NCBI RefSeq assembly: GCF_007753265.1
Contig: NZ_CP036349.1
Span: forward strand, 1,955,363 to 2,019,362
Reading direction: 5' to 3'
DNA length: 64,000 bases
Origin: Botrimarina mediterranea
GTDB taxonomy: Bacteria > Planctomycetota > Planctomycetia > Pirellulales > Lacipirellulaceae
Under the pieces are notes generated by a model that saw only the letters and a list, made by a program, of their open reading frames with translations, searched no databases and was not told the origin of the DNA. Positions 36,053 to 46,109 of this stretch are shown here, in pieces; position 1 is the first letter of the stretch; each line of letters begins with the position of its first letter. The position numbers and the translations under genes are program-made.

Positions 36053-37411
36053 ATGACGCACCACGACCAGCCGCTGCCGCCCGCCGCCCCTTCCGAATCC
36101 GAGGCGCTGCCGACCTCGACCCGCGTAGCCGAGGCCCTGCCCCCGCTGATGCAGGACCGATCGTTCTGGGGCATGACCGCGACGCAGTTCCTCGGCGCCT
36201 TCAACGACAACCTCTTCAAGCAGCTGATGCTGCTCCTGGCGACGCCAACGGCCGTCGAGATCGCCGCCGCCGCCGCCCGCGGCGAGACGGAGCCCGATCG
36301 CCAGGCCGAGGCGATGATCGTCTTCGCCACCGCAATCCTGCTCTTCACCGGAATCGCGGGGTGGCTTGCTGACAAGACGAGCAAGCGGACGCTGATCATC
36401 GGCTCGAAGGTCGCCGAGATCGTCGTCATGGCGATCGGCATGATCGGCTTCCTGATGTACGGCTCGATAGGCTTCGGCGGGATGCTTGTCGTGCTCTTCT
36501 TGATGGGGATGCAGACGGCGTTCTTCGGCCCTCCCAAGTACGGCATCCTCCCCGAGACGATCCACGACCGCGACCTGCCGACCGCCAACGGCATCTTCTT
36601 GATGTTCACCTTCGTGGCGATCATCTTCGGCACCGTGCTCGCAGGAGCGCTGGGGTCGAACCCCGCCACGGTCTGGCGCGGGTCGGCTGTCTGTATCCTC
36701 ATCGCCGTACTCGGCACGGCGACAAGCCTGCTGACACGCCGTGTGCCGCCCGCGAACCCCGGCATGCAGATGCGTTGGTACGACTGGCTCGTGCCGCCCG
36801 AGTCGATCGCCTTGTTGCGTAAGGACCGGGAACTACTCATGGCGCTAATGGTCACGAGCAGCTTCTGGCTCTTGAGCAGCATTGTATCGCAGGCGGTGAA
36901 CTCGTTGGGCAAGTCGCAGTTGGGCCTCGACGATCTACACACCAGCATTCTCACGGCGACGCTCGGCGTGGGCATCCCGATCGGCTGCCTGATCGGCGGC
37001 AGGCTGTCCGCCGGCCGCATCAATCCGCGCGTCGTCGCGGTGGGCGCCATGGGCATCGTAATCAGCCTCGGGCTGATGAGCCTTCGCGGCGGAGAGAAGG
37101 ATCATCTCTTGGGCTTCTACGGCAGCATCCCGGTGCTGATCATCGCCGGCATCAGCACGGGCGTCTTCATCGTGCCGATCCAAGTGGCGGTGCAGGCCTT
37201 GCCGCCGGCCAACGAGAAGGGCCGGATCATCGCCCTGATGAACCAAGTGAACTGGATCGGCATCATCCTCGGCGCCGTGATCTTCAAGGCGTCGGTAACG
37301 TTCTGCGAGACCTGGAACCAACCCCGCAACACGGCGTTCGCCGTCGGCGCCCTGGTGATGCTGCCAATCGCGCTGTTCTACCGGCCGAAGGAGCGGAGTT
37401 TGGGTGATTGA
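36053..37411 (+). CDS. MFS transporter, LplT-like
   Basis: 452 residues from the ATG at 36053; the long frame further upstream translates repeat B and is rejected. About 12 transmembrane helices. MTATQFLGAFNDNLFKQLML at the start and the MQTAFFGPPKYGILPE segment are characteristic of the lysophospholipid-transporter (LplT)/Aas-linked MFS subfamily. These proteins move lysophospholipids into the cytoplasmic leaflet. The acyltransferase half of an Aas fusion is missing here. A PlsC-like enzyme is encoded 6 kb upstream. Substrate is inferred from family only. Confidence 0.78.
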   Translation: MTHHDQPLPPAAPSESEALPTSTRVAEALPPLMQDRSFWGMTATQFLGAFNDNLFKQLMLLLATPTAVEIAAAAARGETEPDRQAEAMIVFATAILLFTGIAGWLADKTSKRTLIIGSKVAEIVVMAIGMIGFLMYGSIGFGGMLVVLFLMGMQTAFFGPPKYGILPETIHDRDLPTANGIFLMFTFVAIIFGTVLAGALGSNPATVWRGSAVCILIAVLGTATSLLTRRVPPANPGMQMRWYDWLVPPESIALLRKDRELLMALMVTSSFWLLSSIVSQAVNSLGKSQLGLDDLHTSILTATLGVGIPIGCLIGGRLSAGRINPRVVAVGAMGIVISLGLMSLRGGEKDHLLGFYGSIPVLIIAGISTGVFIVPIQVAVQALPPANEKGRIIALMNQVNWIGIILGAVIFKASVTFCETWNQPRNTAFAVGALVMLPIALFYRPKERSLGD

Positions 37412-37421
37412 GAGTCTGCTT

Positions 37422-37451
37422 TTGGCCCCAGGTTAATGCCGGAGCTATAAT
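37422..37451 (+). promoter_or_regulatory. Sigma-70 promoter for the toxin-antitoxin pair
   Basis: TTGGCC (37422-37427), 18-base spacer, then TATAAT (37446-37451), a consensus -10, 35 bases before the antitoxin ATG. This is one of the clearest promoters in the window. Confidence 0.65.
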
Positions 37452-37486
37452 GCCAGCGGAAGGCTTCCCTAACGGATAGACGCGCG

Positions 37487-37717
37487 ATGAATCATCACGA
37501 GCGAATTACGCTAGACCCGGCTGTCATGGGCGGCAAGCCCTGCGTCCGCGGCCTCCGTGTCACCGTCGCCACGGTTCTCGGGCTGCTCGCTTCAGGACAC
37601 AGCCGCGAAGAAGTGCTGGCGGCTTACCCGTATCTGACGGCGGACGACCTCGACGCGTGCCTCTCGTACGCCGCGTGGCGCCTCGAAGAGCGTGAAGAAG
37701 TGCTCGTCGGCCCATGA
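37487..37717 (+). CDS. DUF433 antitoxin
   Basis: 76 residues. The family signature is ITLDPAVMGGKPCVRGLRV then VLGLLASGHSREEVLAAYPYLTADDL, as in the DUF433 HTH-like antitoxins. It overlaps the next gene by 4 bases (ATGA), the usual arrangement for a type II antitoxin-toxin pair. It would bind and neutralise the toxin and repress the promoter at 37422-37451. Confidence 0.88.
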   Translation: MNHHERITLDPAVMGGKPCVRGLRVTVATVLGLLASGHSREEVLAAYPYLTADDLDACLSYAAWRLEEREEVLVGP

Positions 37718-38088
37718 GCGTTCATGTCCTGGTTGATATGAATCTCACACCCAACTGGGTTGGGTACTTCGCCACGCATGGAATCGACTCCACTCACTGG
37801 AGCACCGTCGGCGATCCAGCGGCGCCCGACACCGAACTGATGGAATGGGCGCGGATCAATCACGCCGCCATCTTTACCTACGACCTCGACTTTGGAACTG
37901 CGCTCGCGCTGACCGGCGCCGCTGGTCCTAGCGTCATCCAGCTACGAGGCCGCGACGTTTTGCCGTCGCAAGCCGGTTCCACTGTCGTCAAGGTCTTGCA
38001 GAAGTACGCGGCTGAGATTGAGGCTGGCGCACTGGTTGTTATCGACGAGACACGGCTTCGTGTGCGGATCTTGCCGTTAGGCGACTGA
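37714..38088 (+). CDS. DUF5615 PIN-like toxin
   Basis: 124 residues. MSVHVLVDMNLTPNWVGYF has the first PIN-type Asp, then DTELMEWA, and FTYDLDFGTAL carries further acidic residues; this matches the DUF5615 family, a PIN-like fold found beside DUF433. The predicted activity is RNA cleavage, not shown. Translationally coupled to the antitoxin. Such pairs are typically carried horizontally, and this one sits in an accessory stretch. Confidence 0.85.
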   Translation: MSVHVLVDMNLTPNWVGYFATHGIDSTHWSTVGDPAAPDTELMEWARINHAAIFTYDLDFGTALALTGAAGPSVIQLRGRDVLPSQAGSTVVKVLQKYAAEIEAGALVVIDETRLRVRILPLGD

Positions 38089-38117
38089 CGCGGGAATTGC
38101 GATATCGGGACAGATCT

Positions 38118-38639
38118 ATGTCTATGCCAAGCAAATTTCGATTGTTGTCCGATTGGATTGAATCGAACGGCGGCCCGTTGGTTCTCACCTCGACGCAGAA
38201 CGCCAAAGCTTGGCGCGGAGGTTTCTGGGAAGACGAGTCGTCACATTACCGCGCGGCGTGTAACGTCAAGGGGTGGACCGGACTCATCCTCATTGAGGGC
38301 CACCAATTCGCTGTGCTGAATGACTTGCCCTTGCCAACGATCGCTGCGAATGTTGATGATTCAACCCTACTGATTCGCTGGTTGTATGCCGAGTCTGATG
38401 AAGAACTCTTGGGTGCGGCAGCAGATTGGGTGAGTCGTTTCGACTCTAAATCTGTGCCTGCGTGCGAGATCGAATTGGCTTGCCGACCTGGGTCGCTTGT
38501 TATTTTTGACTCAGCCTACGACGGGACAGCTGATCACGGCGGCGCGACATTCGAAATCGAGTACCCTGCCGAATCGATTCGCACCTACATGGTAGAAGCG
38601 GACGAACAAACGGCATTCCTGGTAGACCGGTTAGTCTGA
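38118..38639 (+). CDS. Imm21-like immunity protein
   Basis: 173 residues from the ATG at 38118 (a TTG at 38097 is possible). LSDWIESNGGPLVLTSTQNAKAWRG near the start, then HYRAACNVKGWTGLILIEGHQFAVLNDLP, resembles immunity proteins of the Imm21 family that neutralise polymorphic toxins. No toxin gene is adjacent, only the unrelated DUF433/PIN-like pair, so this looks like an orphan immunity gene. GC content appears lower than its neighbours, suggesting transfer. Confidence 0.6.
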   Translation: MSMPSKFRLLSDWIESNGGPLVLTSTQNAKAWRGGFWEDESSHYRAACNVKGWTGLILIEGHQFAVLNDLPLPTIAANVDDSTLLIRWLYAESDEELLGAAADWVSRFDSKSVPACEIELACRPGSLVIFDSAYDGTADHGGATFEIEYPAESIRTYMVEADEQTAFLVDRLV

Positions 38640-38675
38640 CCAACCGTTTAGTCGAAACGTGCGGTCTTGTAATTC

Positions 38676-38693
38676 GGTGGGTCATGACCCACC
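38676..38693. repeat. Palindrome, family H (copy 1)
   Basis: GGTGGGTC-AT-GACCCACC, flanked by ACCCTAC. A related sequence (GTAGG then TGACCCACCCTAC) lies at 39409-39434, so the two copies bracket the membrane protein gene between them. Confidence 0.7.
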
Positions 38694-38706
38694 CTACTTC
38701 CTTACC

Positions 38707-39369
38707 TCAAATATCTTTTCGCGATGGTGCGGCCCAGTATACGCCGAGCGAGCGACCGGCCATGCCGCCAGCAATCGCCGCCAGCAGGACGAGTAACGCA
38801 GGCGGTAGCGGAGAACTTTTCGCGAAAATAGCCAGCATTCCGAATACAGAAATCCACACCCCAATACCAGCTCCGAGTGCTGTGGATACGTAGGTCCTCC
38901 CTCCAAGGAACGGACGCGAAGTTAGCAAGGCGATGCGACTGCTCCGAATAGCGCCACCAGCAGCTACCCCTCCAAGAGACATTAGCGTCGCCACACAAAG
39001 CCCAATCGCTGTGAGCGTGCGAGAGTTGTCGAACGGTGATAAGGATGGCTCGTTGACGATTCCGTGGATCGCCAAGACGACGTCGTCGGGAAAAGGGAAA
39101 CCAAGAGGCCAAGCATTCGGTGAGCCGGCGATGCGGAAACTACCCCAAACTAGAAAGAGCCCCGGCATGATGCATCCGACAGCCAGGAGAGACGATGCAA
39201 CCCACACGTAGCGGTTGGAGAAGGCTCCAAAATGCCGCGACGACAGCGAGAAGCAAGTCACAAACAAGAGCGAGCCTGCTAATGCGATCAATCCTGCAGG
39301 ATGGCTAGCGATGGCAACAACGGCCAACAACGAAAGGGCTATCAGCCATTCCCATCGTCCCACATTCAT
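38707..39369 (-). CDS. Membrane protein, unknown function
   Basis: 220 residues with about five to six hydrophobic segments. I recognise no domain. It begins WEWLIALSLLAVVAIASHPAGLIALAGS and ends with Gly-rich paired helices and a short basic tail. It is convergent with the Imm21-like gene and bracketed by family H repeats. Base composition looks lower in GC than housekeeping genes nearby, which suits an accessory gene. Confidence 0.55.
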   Translation of the reverse strand: MNVGRWEWLIALSLLAVVAIASHPAGLIALAGSLLFVTCFSLSSRHFGAFSNRYVWVASSLLAVGCIMPGLFLVWGSFRIAGSPNAWPLGFPFPDDVVLAIHGIVNEPSLSPFDNSRTLTAIGLCVATLMSLGGVAAGGAIRSSRIALLTSRPFLGGRTYVSTALGAGIGVWISVFGMLAIFAKSSPLPPALLVLLAAIAGGMAGRSLGVYWAAPSRKDI

Positions 39370-39408
39370 CTCGGTCTAGCGGTAAGGTCCGATCTAACCT
39401 GAGCAGAC

Positions 39409-39434
39409 GTAGGTTGGGCCCTGACCCACCCTAC
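39409..39434. repeat. Palindrome, family H (copy 2)
   Basis: GTAGG-TTGGGCCC-TGACCCACC-CTAC, a less perfect copy of the repeat at 38676-38693. Confidence 0.6.
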
Positions 39435-39452
39435 GTACGGTGACATTTTTCG

Positions 39453-39773
39453 TCACCCCTCCAAGTACGAGCACACATAATCCGTCACCTCACTCGCCCG
39501 CACCTGGAACTTTGAATTCCCCGGCACGTTGAACGACTCGCCGCCGTTGTACTCCTTCCACTCCATCTCGCCCGCTAGTTGCACGCCGAGCTTGCCGGCG
39601 GTGATCTCCATCAACTCGGGCTTGTCCGTGCCGAACTCGTACTCGCCCGGCTGCATCAGGCCGAGGGTCTTCGTCGTGCCGTCGGCGAACTTGATCGTGC
39701 GGCTGGTGACCTTGCCGTCGAAGTAGACGTTGGCGGGGACGACGACGGTGACGCCGGAGAACTCTTGGGGCAT
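39453..39773 (-). CDS. ppnP: Pyrimidine/purine nucleoside phosphorylase PpnP
   Basis: 106 residues of cupin fold, normal for PpnP/YaiE (DUF1255). Family sequence: ANVYFDGKVTSRTIKFADGTTKTLGLMQPGEYEF, then MEITAGKLGVQLAGE, EWKEYNGGESFNVPGNSKFQVR. It phosphorolyses several nucleosides to free base and ribose-1-phosphate. Single gene. Confidence 0.93.
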   Translation of the reverse strand: MPQEFSGVTVVVPANVYFDGKVTSRTIKFADGTTKTLGLMQPGEYEFGTDKPELMEITAGKLGVQLAGEMEWKEYNGGESFNVPGNSKFQVRASEVTDYVCSYLEG

Positions 39774-39798
39774 TTGGGAGAGGCTAGGGGCTGGAGGT

Positions 39799-39817
39799 TA
39801 AAAAGAGCCGAAGGCTC
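39799..39817 (-). terminator. Short terminator after the HMA lipoprotein gene
   Basis: GAGCC-GAA-GGCTC hairpin (39805-39817) with a run of T on the minus strand (39799-39804). The stem is short (5 bp, extendable to 6), so efficiency is uncertain. Confidence 0.5.
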
Positions 39818-39819
39818 CT

Positions 39820-39904
39820 GTGGGAGGGGTCTCCAGACCCCGATTACGGTATCCATTCCGAAACGGTGTGGTGCGCGTAATCGGGGGCTGGAGACCCCTC
39901 CCAC
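39820..39904. repeat. Palindromic element, family C (copy 1)
   Basis: 29-base inverted arms 39820-39848 and 39876-39904 (core GTCTCCAGAC), with a conserved centre containing CCGAAACGG. The same element, inverted, lies at 61762-61846. Confidence 0.85.
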
Positions 39905-39932
39905 AACAGTTTCGTTGTTGGAGATTTCTTGA

Positions 39933-40319
39933 TCAGCCCGCGTTGTCCGACGGCTTCTCACCTTCAATCGGCGCGACCTCTTCGACCAGCGTCGCCTCGC
40001 CGTAGCCGGCGTCTTCGATCGCGGCGATCACCGTCTGCGGCTCGAAGGACGCTTCCTCGACCGCGACCGTGACGATTTTCGACTCGGGGTCCGCCTTGGC
40101 GTCGACGACGCCCGGCTTGTTCTTCAACGCTTCGACGATCGTCGCGGCGCAGGCCTCGCAGTGCATGACGGGCGCTTCGAACTCAACGACGGGCGCGTCC
40201 TCGGCGTTGAAGACCACGCTCGTGGTCATCTCCGAGGTGCCTGACGTCGTGACGCTCGACGACGGCGCGCCGCCGCAACCGATGGCCGCCATTACCAGCC
40301 AAACGAGATGGCGTTTCAT
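39933..40319 (-). CDS. HMA-domain lipoprotein (metal-binding)
   Basis: 128 residues from the ATG at 40317-40319. A lipobox-type start (VMAAIGCGG) suggests a lipoprotein. Residues about 50-115 form a heavy-metal-associated domain: VMHCEACAATIVEALKNK with the CxxC metal pair, then KIVTVAVEEASFEPQTVIAAIEDAGYG. It is likely a periplasmic copper-type chaperone or sensor. The thiC stop lies 29 bases upstream in the same orientation, so it may be co-transcribed with thiC. Confidence 0.8.
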   Translation of the reverse strand: MKRHLVWLVMAAIGCGGAPSSSVTTSGTSEMTTSVVFNAEDAPVVEFEAPVMHCEACAATIVEALKNKPGVVDAKADPESKIVTVAVEEASFEPQTVIAAIEDAGYGEATLVEEVAPIEGEKPSDNAG

Positions 40320-40348
40320 GTTCGACTCACTCTTGTAGGGAAGGGAGG

Positions 40349-42095
<1,747 letters not shown>

Positions 42096-42911
42096 ATGCC
42101 CCGACCCTACGCAGGCCTTTTCTTGAATTCCGCCAGATCGACCACCGGCTTCACCCGTGCCCGTCGCTCCGCGGCCTGTCTGGTGGCATGGCTTCTAGCC
42201 GCTTGTTCGCAAGCGGAGACGATCGAGTTCGTCGTCGATCGCGTCGATGGCGGGGTCTTTATCAAGAACTCCGGCGCCACGCCGTCGATCATCGACGGCT
42301 ACACCATCTTCTCGCCGTCGGACGCGTTGATTATCAGTGGCTGGACGCCGATCGCCGGCAACTACGACGCCTCGGGCGACCAGTCCGTGGACTCGACTTC
42401 CGATTGGTTTGTCATCGGCACGCCAACCGCCACGACGGTCAGCGAAGCTTCGCTAACCGAAGAGAGTGGTTCACTCGACCCCGGGCAGGTGGTGTCTCTG
42501 GGCCTGTTTTTCGACTTGGCGAAGCTCGAAGGCCTCGCCGTCACGGTCAGTGCCGGCAACCAGACGATCGTCGTTGCAGGCGATTACCGCAACCTCCAGG
42601 CTGACTACAACGGCGACCTCGTCGTCGATCATGGCGACTACGATGTCTTTCAGATGACCTACGGCTCGACCGGCGCCGGCCTTGCCGCCGACGGCAATGG
42701 GGATGGCGTCGTCGACGCCGCCGATTACACCGTGTGGCGAGATTCGCCCGAGCTGTCACTCGCGTCGATGCCGGCGATTACAGCCCCGGGGCTTTCGCTG
42801 CCGGGCTTCGTGGAAGCGGCGCCGGGCGGGGTCGTGACCATCCCGGAGCCTGCCGCGGTTCTACTGGCAGCACAGCTGCTCGCCTGCTGCCTACGACGCC
42901 GGGCTCGGTAG
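42096..42911 (+). CDS. Dockerin-bearing PEP-CTERM exported protein
   Basis: 271 residues from the ATG at 42096; an upstream extension is GC-rich noise. A signal peptide ends near AACSQAET. Two dockerin-type calcium loops occur near residues 170-210 (DYNGDLVVDHGDYDVF and DGNGDGVVDAADYTVW). The C terminus is a PEP-CTERM sorting tag: IPEPAAVLLAAQLLACCLRRRAR. Such proteins are exported and recognised by an exosortase/archaeosortase-like system; none is encoded in this window. The N-terminal half appears beta-rich, possibly a lamin-tail-like domain (FIKNSGATPSIIDGYTI). Confidence 0.8.
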   Translation: MPRPYAGLFLNSARSTTGFTRARRSAACLVAWLLAACSQAETIEFVVDRVDGGVFIKNSGATPSIIDGYTIFSPSDALIISGWTPIAGNYDASGDQSVDSTSDWFVIGTPTATTVSEASLTEESGSLDPGQVVSLGLFFDLAKLEGLAVTVSAGNQTIVVAGDYRNLQADYNGDLVVDHGDYDVFQMTYGSTGAGLAADGNGDGVVDAADYTVWRDSPELSLASMPAITAPGLSLPGFVEAAPGGVVTIPEPAAVLLAAQLLACCLRRRAR

Positions 42912-42936
42912 AGCTCGCGACGCCCTACGTCCAAGA

Positions 42937-42960
42937 GTACGCACGCCCTCGTGTGCGTAC
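42937..42960. terminator. Hairpin between convergent genes
   Basis: GTACGCAC and GTGCGTAC arms (42937-42944 and 42953-42960) around an 8-base loop, between the PEP-CTERM stop and the HtrA-like stop. There is no T-run, so it is only a candidate shared terminator. Confidence 0.4.
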
Positions 42961-42994
42961 GGGGCTGGTTAAACGCTAGACGCCAGTCAGAGGC

Positions 42995-44641
42995 CTATTC
43001 GGCGAAGGACGCCGGCGCTTTGGTGTTCAGCGGTCGGGTGAACTTCAGGTTCACATTGGCCGAAGCGTCACGCACCGCATCGAAGAACTCTTCTGGAGAG
43101 CGGACCCGCTTGCCGCCAACGTGGCTGATGAACGCGTAAGGCCGCACGCCGCTCTCCCACGAGACGCTCCCCTCTTCGACCTCGCTGACGACAACGCACC
43201 CCTCGGGATCGATTGCCCCTTCTGCCGTCTTGACGCGGAGCACCTCGGGCGGGACCGCCGTGGGGTAATCGACGCGGATGCCGCGCCACGAAGGCATCTC
43301 GGCGCTGATGATCTGGTCTCCCCCATCGAGGTAGGCCTTGCCGAGCACGACGCTCGTGTTGTGCAGTTGGCCCTGGCGTTCGTACACGATGTCTGTCGCG
43401 GCGCCGGGAGGGAGGCTGCCGACCGCCAGCTGCAGCGCGTCAGGCGACTTGATCGATTTGCCGTTGACCTCGAGCAAGAGGTCGCCCGGGAGCAGGCCCG
43501 CTACCTGGGCCGGGGCGCCGCGGTACGAGTCGCGGACGCCGATGCCCATGCGGCCCGTTTTCGCGTTTCGAGACGCCACCCGATCGAAGCTGACGCCCAG
43601 CAGGCCGTATTCCGGCGCCATGCCATCGCGCATCGTCTCGACCGCGCGACGCATCGCCGCGTTGAGCGGAATCGCGTAGCCGGCAGGCTGCTCGTGGCCG
43701 GCGATCGTCGAAGCGGTCGTGGTGATCCCTACTAGTTCACCGGCAAGGTTCACCAGGGCTCCACCGCTGGCGTTCCAGCCGAGCCGGGCGTCGGTCTGGA
43801 TCAGCGAGCCGAAGTGGTGCAGCGTCGTGCGGAACTGGCCGTCCGACTCCACCTCGCCCCCCAGGGGCTCGTTCTGCGGGACGCGGGCGGCAGTGTTGGT
43901 GATCGAGCCCCAACTGGCGGTCGGCTGCCCGTCCGACTCGATCGCGTAGGGATTGCCAATCGACACCACCAGCCGTCCCTTACGCAGGTCTTCTGCTTTT
44001 CCGATTGGGAGAGCGGGCAAGTCGATGGCCTCGGGCGCCGCCCCATCGTCGCCGGCCTGCCCCGCCTCGAGCCGCTTGCGGATCGCCAGCACCGCCAAGC
44101 CGCTCCGGCCGTCGGCGGCGCGGAGGTCGGCCAAGTAGCGGACGCCATCGGGCGTCGTAACGACATGGTGGTCATCGAGCCCAACGACCGCGAACTGTGT
44201 CAGCACGATTCCCGACGGATCGATTACCACACCGGCGCCGCTAGGGGGCGTAGCGGCGTCGGTGACCATCTGCAGATTGCCGAGCCTACCGGCGATCAGT
44301 GGCTGGCCCTGGATGAAGAACCGCGGTTGGCCCGCCTGTTGGCCGAACGGGAGACCGTTTCCTCGCACGACACCGCCACCAATCGCCACGCCGCCGGGTT
44401 GCTGGGCAGCGCCCGCGACGAGCTCGGGCGACTCGGTGTGACGGGTGATCGACACGACCGACCGCTCGCTGCGTTCGATGAGATCGACCAGCGACGACTC
44501 GAGAGCCAAAGCCGCAGCAGCTCCTTCGCCCACCGTCTGTGCCCACGCGGAAAGCGGGCAAACACTCACCACAACGCCAAGAAGCATCGCGGCGAGGCGG
44601 GCGTTCAGCCAACGGCGTTGAGTGATAGCGGCTAGCCCCAC
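42995..44641 (-). CDS. HtrA-like exported pseudoprotease with tandem PDZ domains
   Basis: 548 residues from a GTG at 44639-44641 with AAAGGA upstream; a longer frame to 44848 is Arg/Ser-rich noise and is rejected. A signal peptide ends near SAWAQ. The trypsin-like fold is intact, but the catalytic His and Asp are gone: LTQFAVVG (A151 where TNxHVV has His) and DGRSGLAVL (G181 where RTDLAVL has Asp). Ser292 in NASGGALVN remains. Two C-terminal PDZ-like regions follow (about 375-460 and 465-545). So it is likely a non-proteolytic binding protein or chaperone. Directly upstream, in the same orientation, is recA, 49 bases away. Confidence 0.8.
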   Translation of the reverse strand: MGLAAITQRRWLNARLAAMLLGVVVSVCPLSAWAQTVGEGAAAALALESSLVDLIERSERSVVSITRHTESPELVAGAAQQPGGVAIGGGVVRGNGLPFGQQAGQPRFFIQGQPLIAGRLGNLQMVTDAATPPSGAGVVIDPSGIVLTQFAVVGLDDHHVVTTPDGVRYLADLRAADGRSGLAVLAIRKRLEAGQAGDDGAAPEAIDLPALPIGKAEDLRKGRLVVSIGNPYAIESDGQPTASWGSITNTAARVPQNEPLGGEVESDGQFRTTLHHFGSLIQTDARLGWNASGGALVNLAGELVGITTTASTIAGHEQPAGYAIPLNAAMRRAVETMRDGMAPEYGLLGVSFDRVASRNAKTGRMGIGVRDSYRGAPAQVAGLLPGDLLLEVNGKSIKSPDALQLAVGSLPPGAATDIVYERQGQLHNTSVVLGKAYLDGGDQIISAEMPSWRGIRVDYPTAVPPEVLRVKTAEGAIDPEGCVVVSEVEEGSVSWESGVRPYAFISHVGGKRVRSPEEFFDAVRDASANVNLKFTRPLNTKAPASFAE

Positions 44642-44690
44642 GCGGAGGTCCTTTCGGTTGGCGTTACGCTGGCGCCGCGTCGGTGGCGGC

Positions 44691-45923
44691 TCAGAGCGAC
44701 TCGTCCAAGTCGTCGTCCGCTTCGGCCTCCTCGGCGGATGGCTTATCGACCCGCAGGAGGTCGTCGAAGCCGCCCGTGGCGAGGAGCTTTTCGCGGATCT
44801 CTTCGGCGATGTCCTTGTTTTCACGGAGGAACAACCGGGCCTTCTCACGCCCCTGACCGAGCTGCATCTCGCCGTACCGGATCCAGGCTCCGGTTTTGGT
44901 GATGACCTTCTTCTCGGTCCCCAGGTCGATCAGGTCGCCTTCGTAGCTGATCCCGTCCTTGTGCATCATATCGAACTCGGCGACCCGGAAAGGGGGCGCG
45001 ACCTTGTTCTTGACGATCTTGGCCCGGACCCGTTGGCCCACGACCTCTTCGCCTTCCTTCAGCTGGCCGATGCGGCGGACGTCGATCCGGCACGAGCAGT
45101 AGAACTTCAGGGCCCTACCGCCGGGGGTGGTTTCGGGGCTGCCGAACATGACGCCGATCTTCTCGCGGATCTGGTTGATAAAGATCACCGCGCACTTGCT
45201 CTTGGAGATGGCGCCGGTGAGCTTCCGCATCGACTGGCTCATGAGCCGGGCCTGGAGGCCGACGTGCGAGTCGCCGATCTCGCCGTCGAGTTCCTTCTTG
45301 GGCACCAGGGCCGCGACCGAGTCGATGACGATCACATCGACCGCGTTGCTCTTCACGAGCATCTCGGTGATGTGCATCGCCTCTTCGCCGTGGCTCGGCT
45401 GGCTGACCAACAGCGTCTCGAGGTCCACGCCGAGCTTCTTCGCCCAGCTGGGGTCGAGGGCGTGCTCGGCGTCGATGAACGCGGCGATACCGCCTTTCTT
45501 CTGGGCCTCGGCCACCACGTGCAGGGCGAGGGTCGTCTTGCCGCTCGATTCGGGGCCGAAAACCTCGATGATCCGGCCTTCGGGGATGCCTTGGCCGCCG
45601 AGGGCCATGTCCAGCGACAGGCTCTGCGTCGAGATGCCGTTGATCCGGCGGTCCGAATCGGCGCCGAGGGGCATGATGGCGCCCTCGCCGAACTGCTTCT
45701 CGATCGCGGCGACGGTGTGACGCAGGTCGTCGCTGTTCTCCAGGACAAGGTCCATGACCGACTTCTTGGCGTCGGCTTTCGGGCCTTTCTCTTTGGAATT
45801 GCCCTTCTTAGCGGCGGATTTTTTAGCCATCGAGGTGTTCTTCGAAGCGGGGGCGTTCTTGGTGGCGGCGGCGCTGTCGGTAGTCTTGGCAGCGGAACCG
45901 TTAAGCGTGGCGGTGGCGACCAT
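44691..45923 (-). CDS. recA: Recombinase RecA with a long basic N-terminal tail
   Basis: 410 residues. The core is canonical: [13 protein letters not shown] (Walker A), [10 protein letters not shown] (Walker B), [27 protein letters not shown] (L2). About 55 extra N-terminal residues rich in Ala, Lys and Ser precede the usual start helix. An acidic tail (DDDLDESL) is typical. It forms filaments on ssDNA for recombination and SOS induction. A likely SOS box and promoter lie 112-155 bases upstream. Downstream in the same orientation is the HtrA-like pseudoprotease. Confidence 0.97.
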   Translation of the reverse strand: MVATATLNGSAAKTTDSAAATKNAPASKNTSMAKKSAAKKGNSKEKGPKADAKKSVMDLVLENSDDLRHTVAAIEKQFGEGAIMPLGADSDRRINGISTQSLSLDMALGGQGIPEGRIIEVFGPESSGKTTLALHVVAEAQKKGGIAAFIDAEHALDPSWAKKLGVDLETLLVSQPSHGEEAMHITEMLVKSNAVDVIVIDSVAALVPKKELDGEIGDSHVGLQARLMSQSMRKLTGAISKSKCAVIFINQIREKIGVMFGSPETTPGGRALKFYCSCRIDVRRIGQLKEGEEVVGQRVRAKIVKNKVAPPFRVAEFDMMHKDGISYEGDLIDLGTEKKVITKTGAWIRYGEMQLGQGREKARLFLRENKDIAEEIREKLLATGGFDDLLRVDKPSAEEAEADDDLDESL

Positions 45924-46034
45924 CGGGCTTCGGCCCGGCGGCGACCGGGCCCCTTTATGCGGGGAGAGTTAGCGAATGGCAAGCGGACGCCGGACGAGCC
46001 GGCCTCAGGCAATCCGTCGGTGGATTACGGATAA

Positions 46035-46050
46035 CTGTACGCAGGAACAG
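46035..46050. promoter_or_regulatory. LexA/SOS-box-like site upstream of recA
   Basis: CTGT (46035-46038), eight bases, ACAG (46047-46050): the exact gammaproteobacterial SOS consensus CTGT-N8-ACAG, extended by AA and TG at the ends. It overlaps the predicted -10 of recA. Confidence 0.6.
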
Positions 46051-46077
46051 TGTATCGGTGTTCGGGTGTTCATGCAA
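46049..46077 (-). promoter_or_regulatory. Candidate recA promoter
   Basis: Minus-strand TTGCAT (46072-46077) as -35, 17-base spacer, TACACT (46049-46054) as -10. The SOS-like site begins inside the -10, a layout that would let LexA block polymerase. Confidence 0.5.
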
Positions 46078-46109
46078 CACTTTTTGGCCACTATCTCCGG
46101 GAATTTGCC

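Noticed and set aside
44642-44848. Extension of the HtrA-like protein
   Set aside because: It overlaps the recA 3' end in another frame; a GTG with a good ribosome-binding site precedes the signal peptide.
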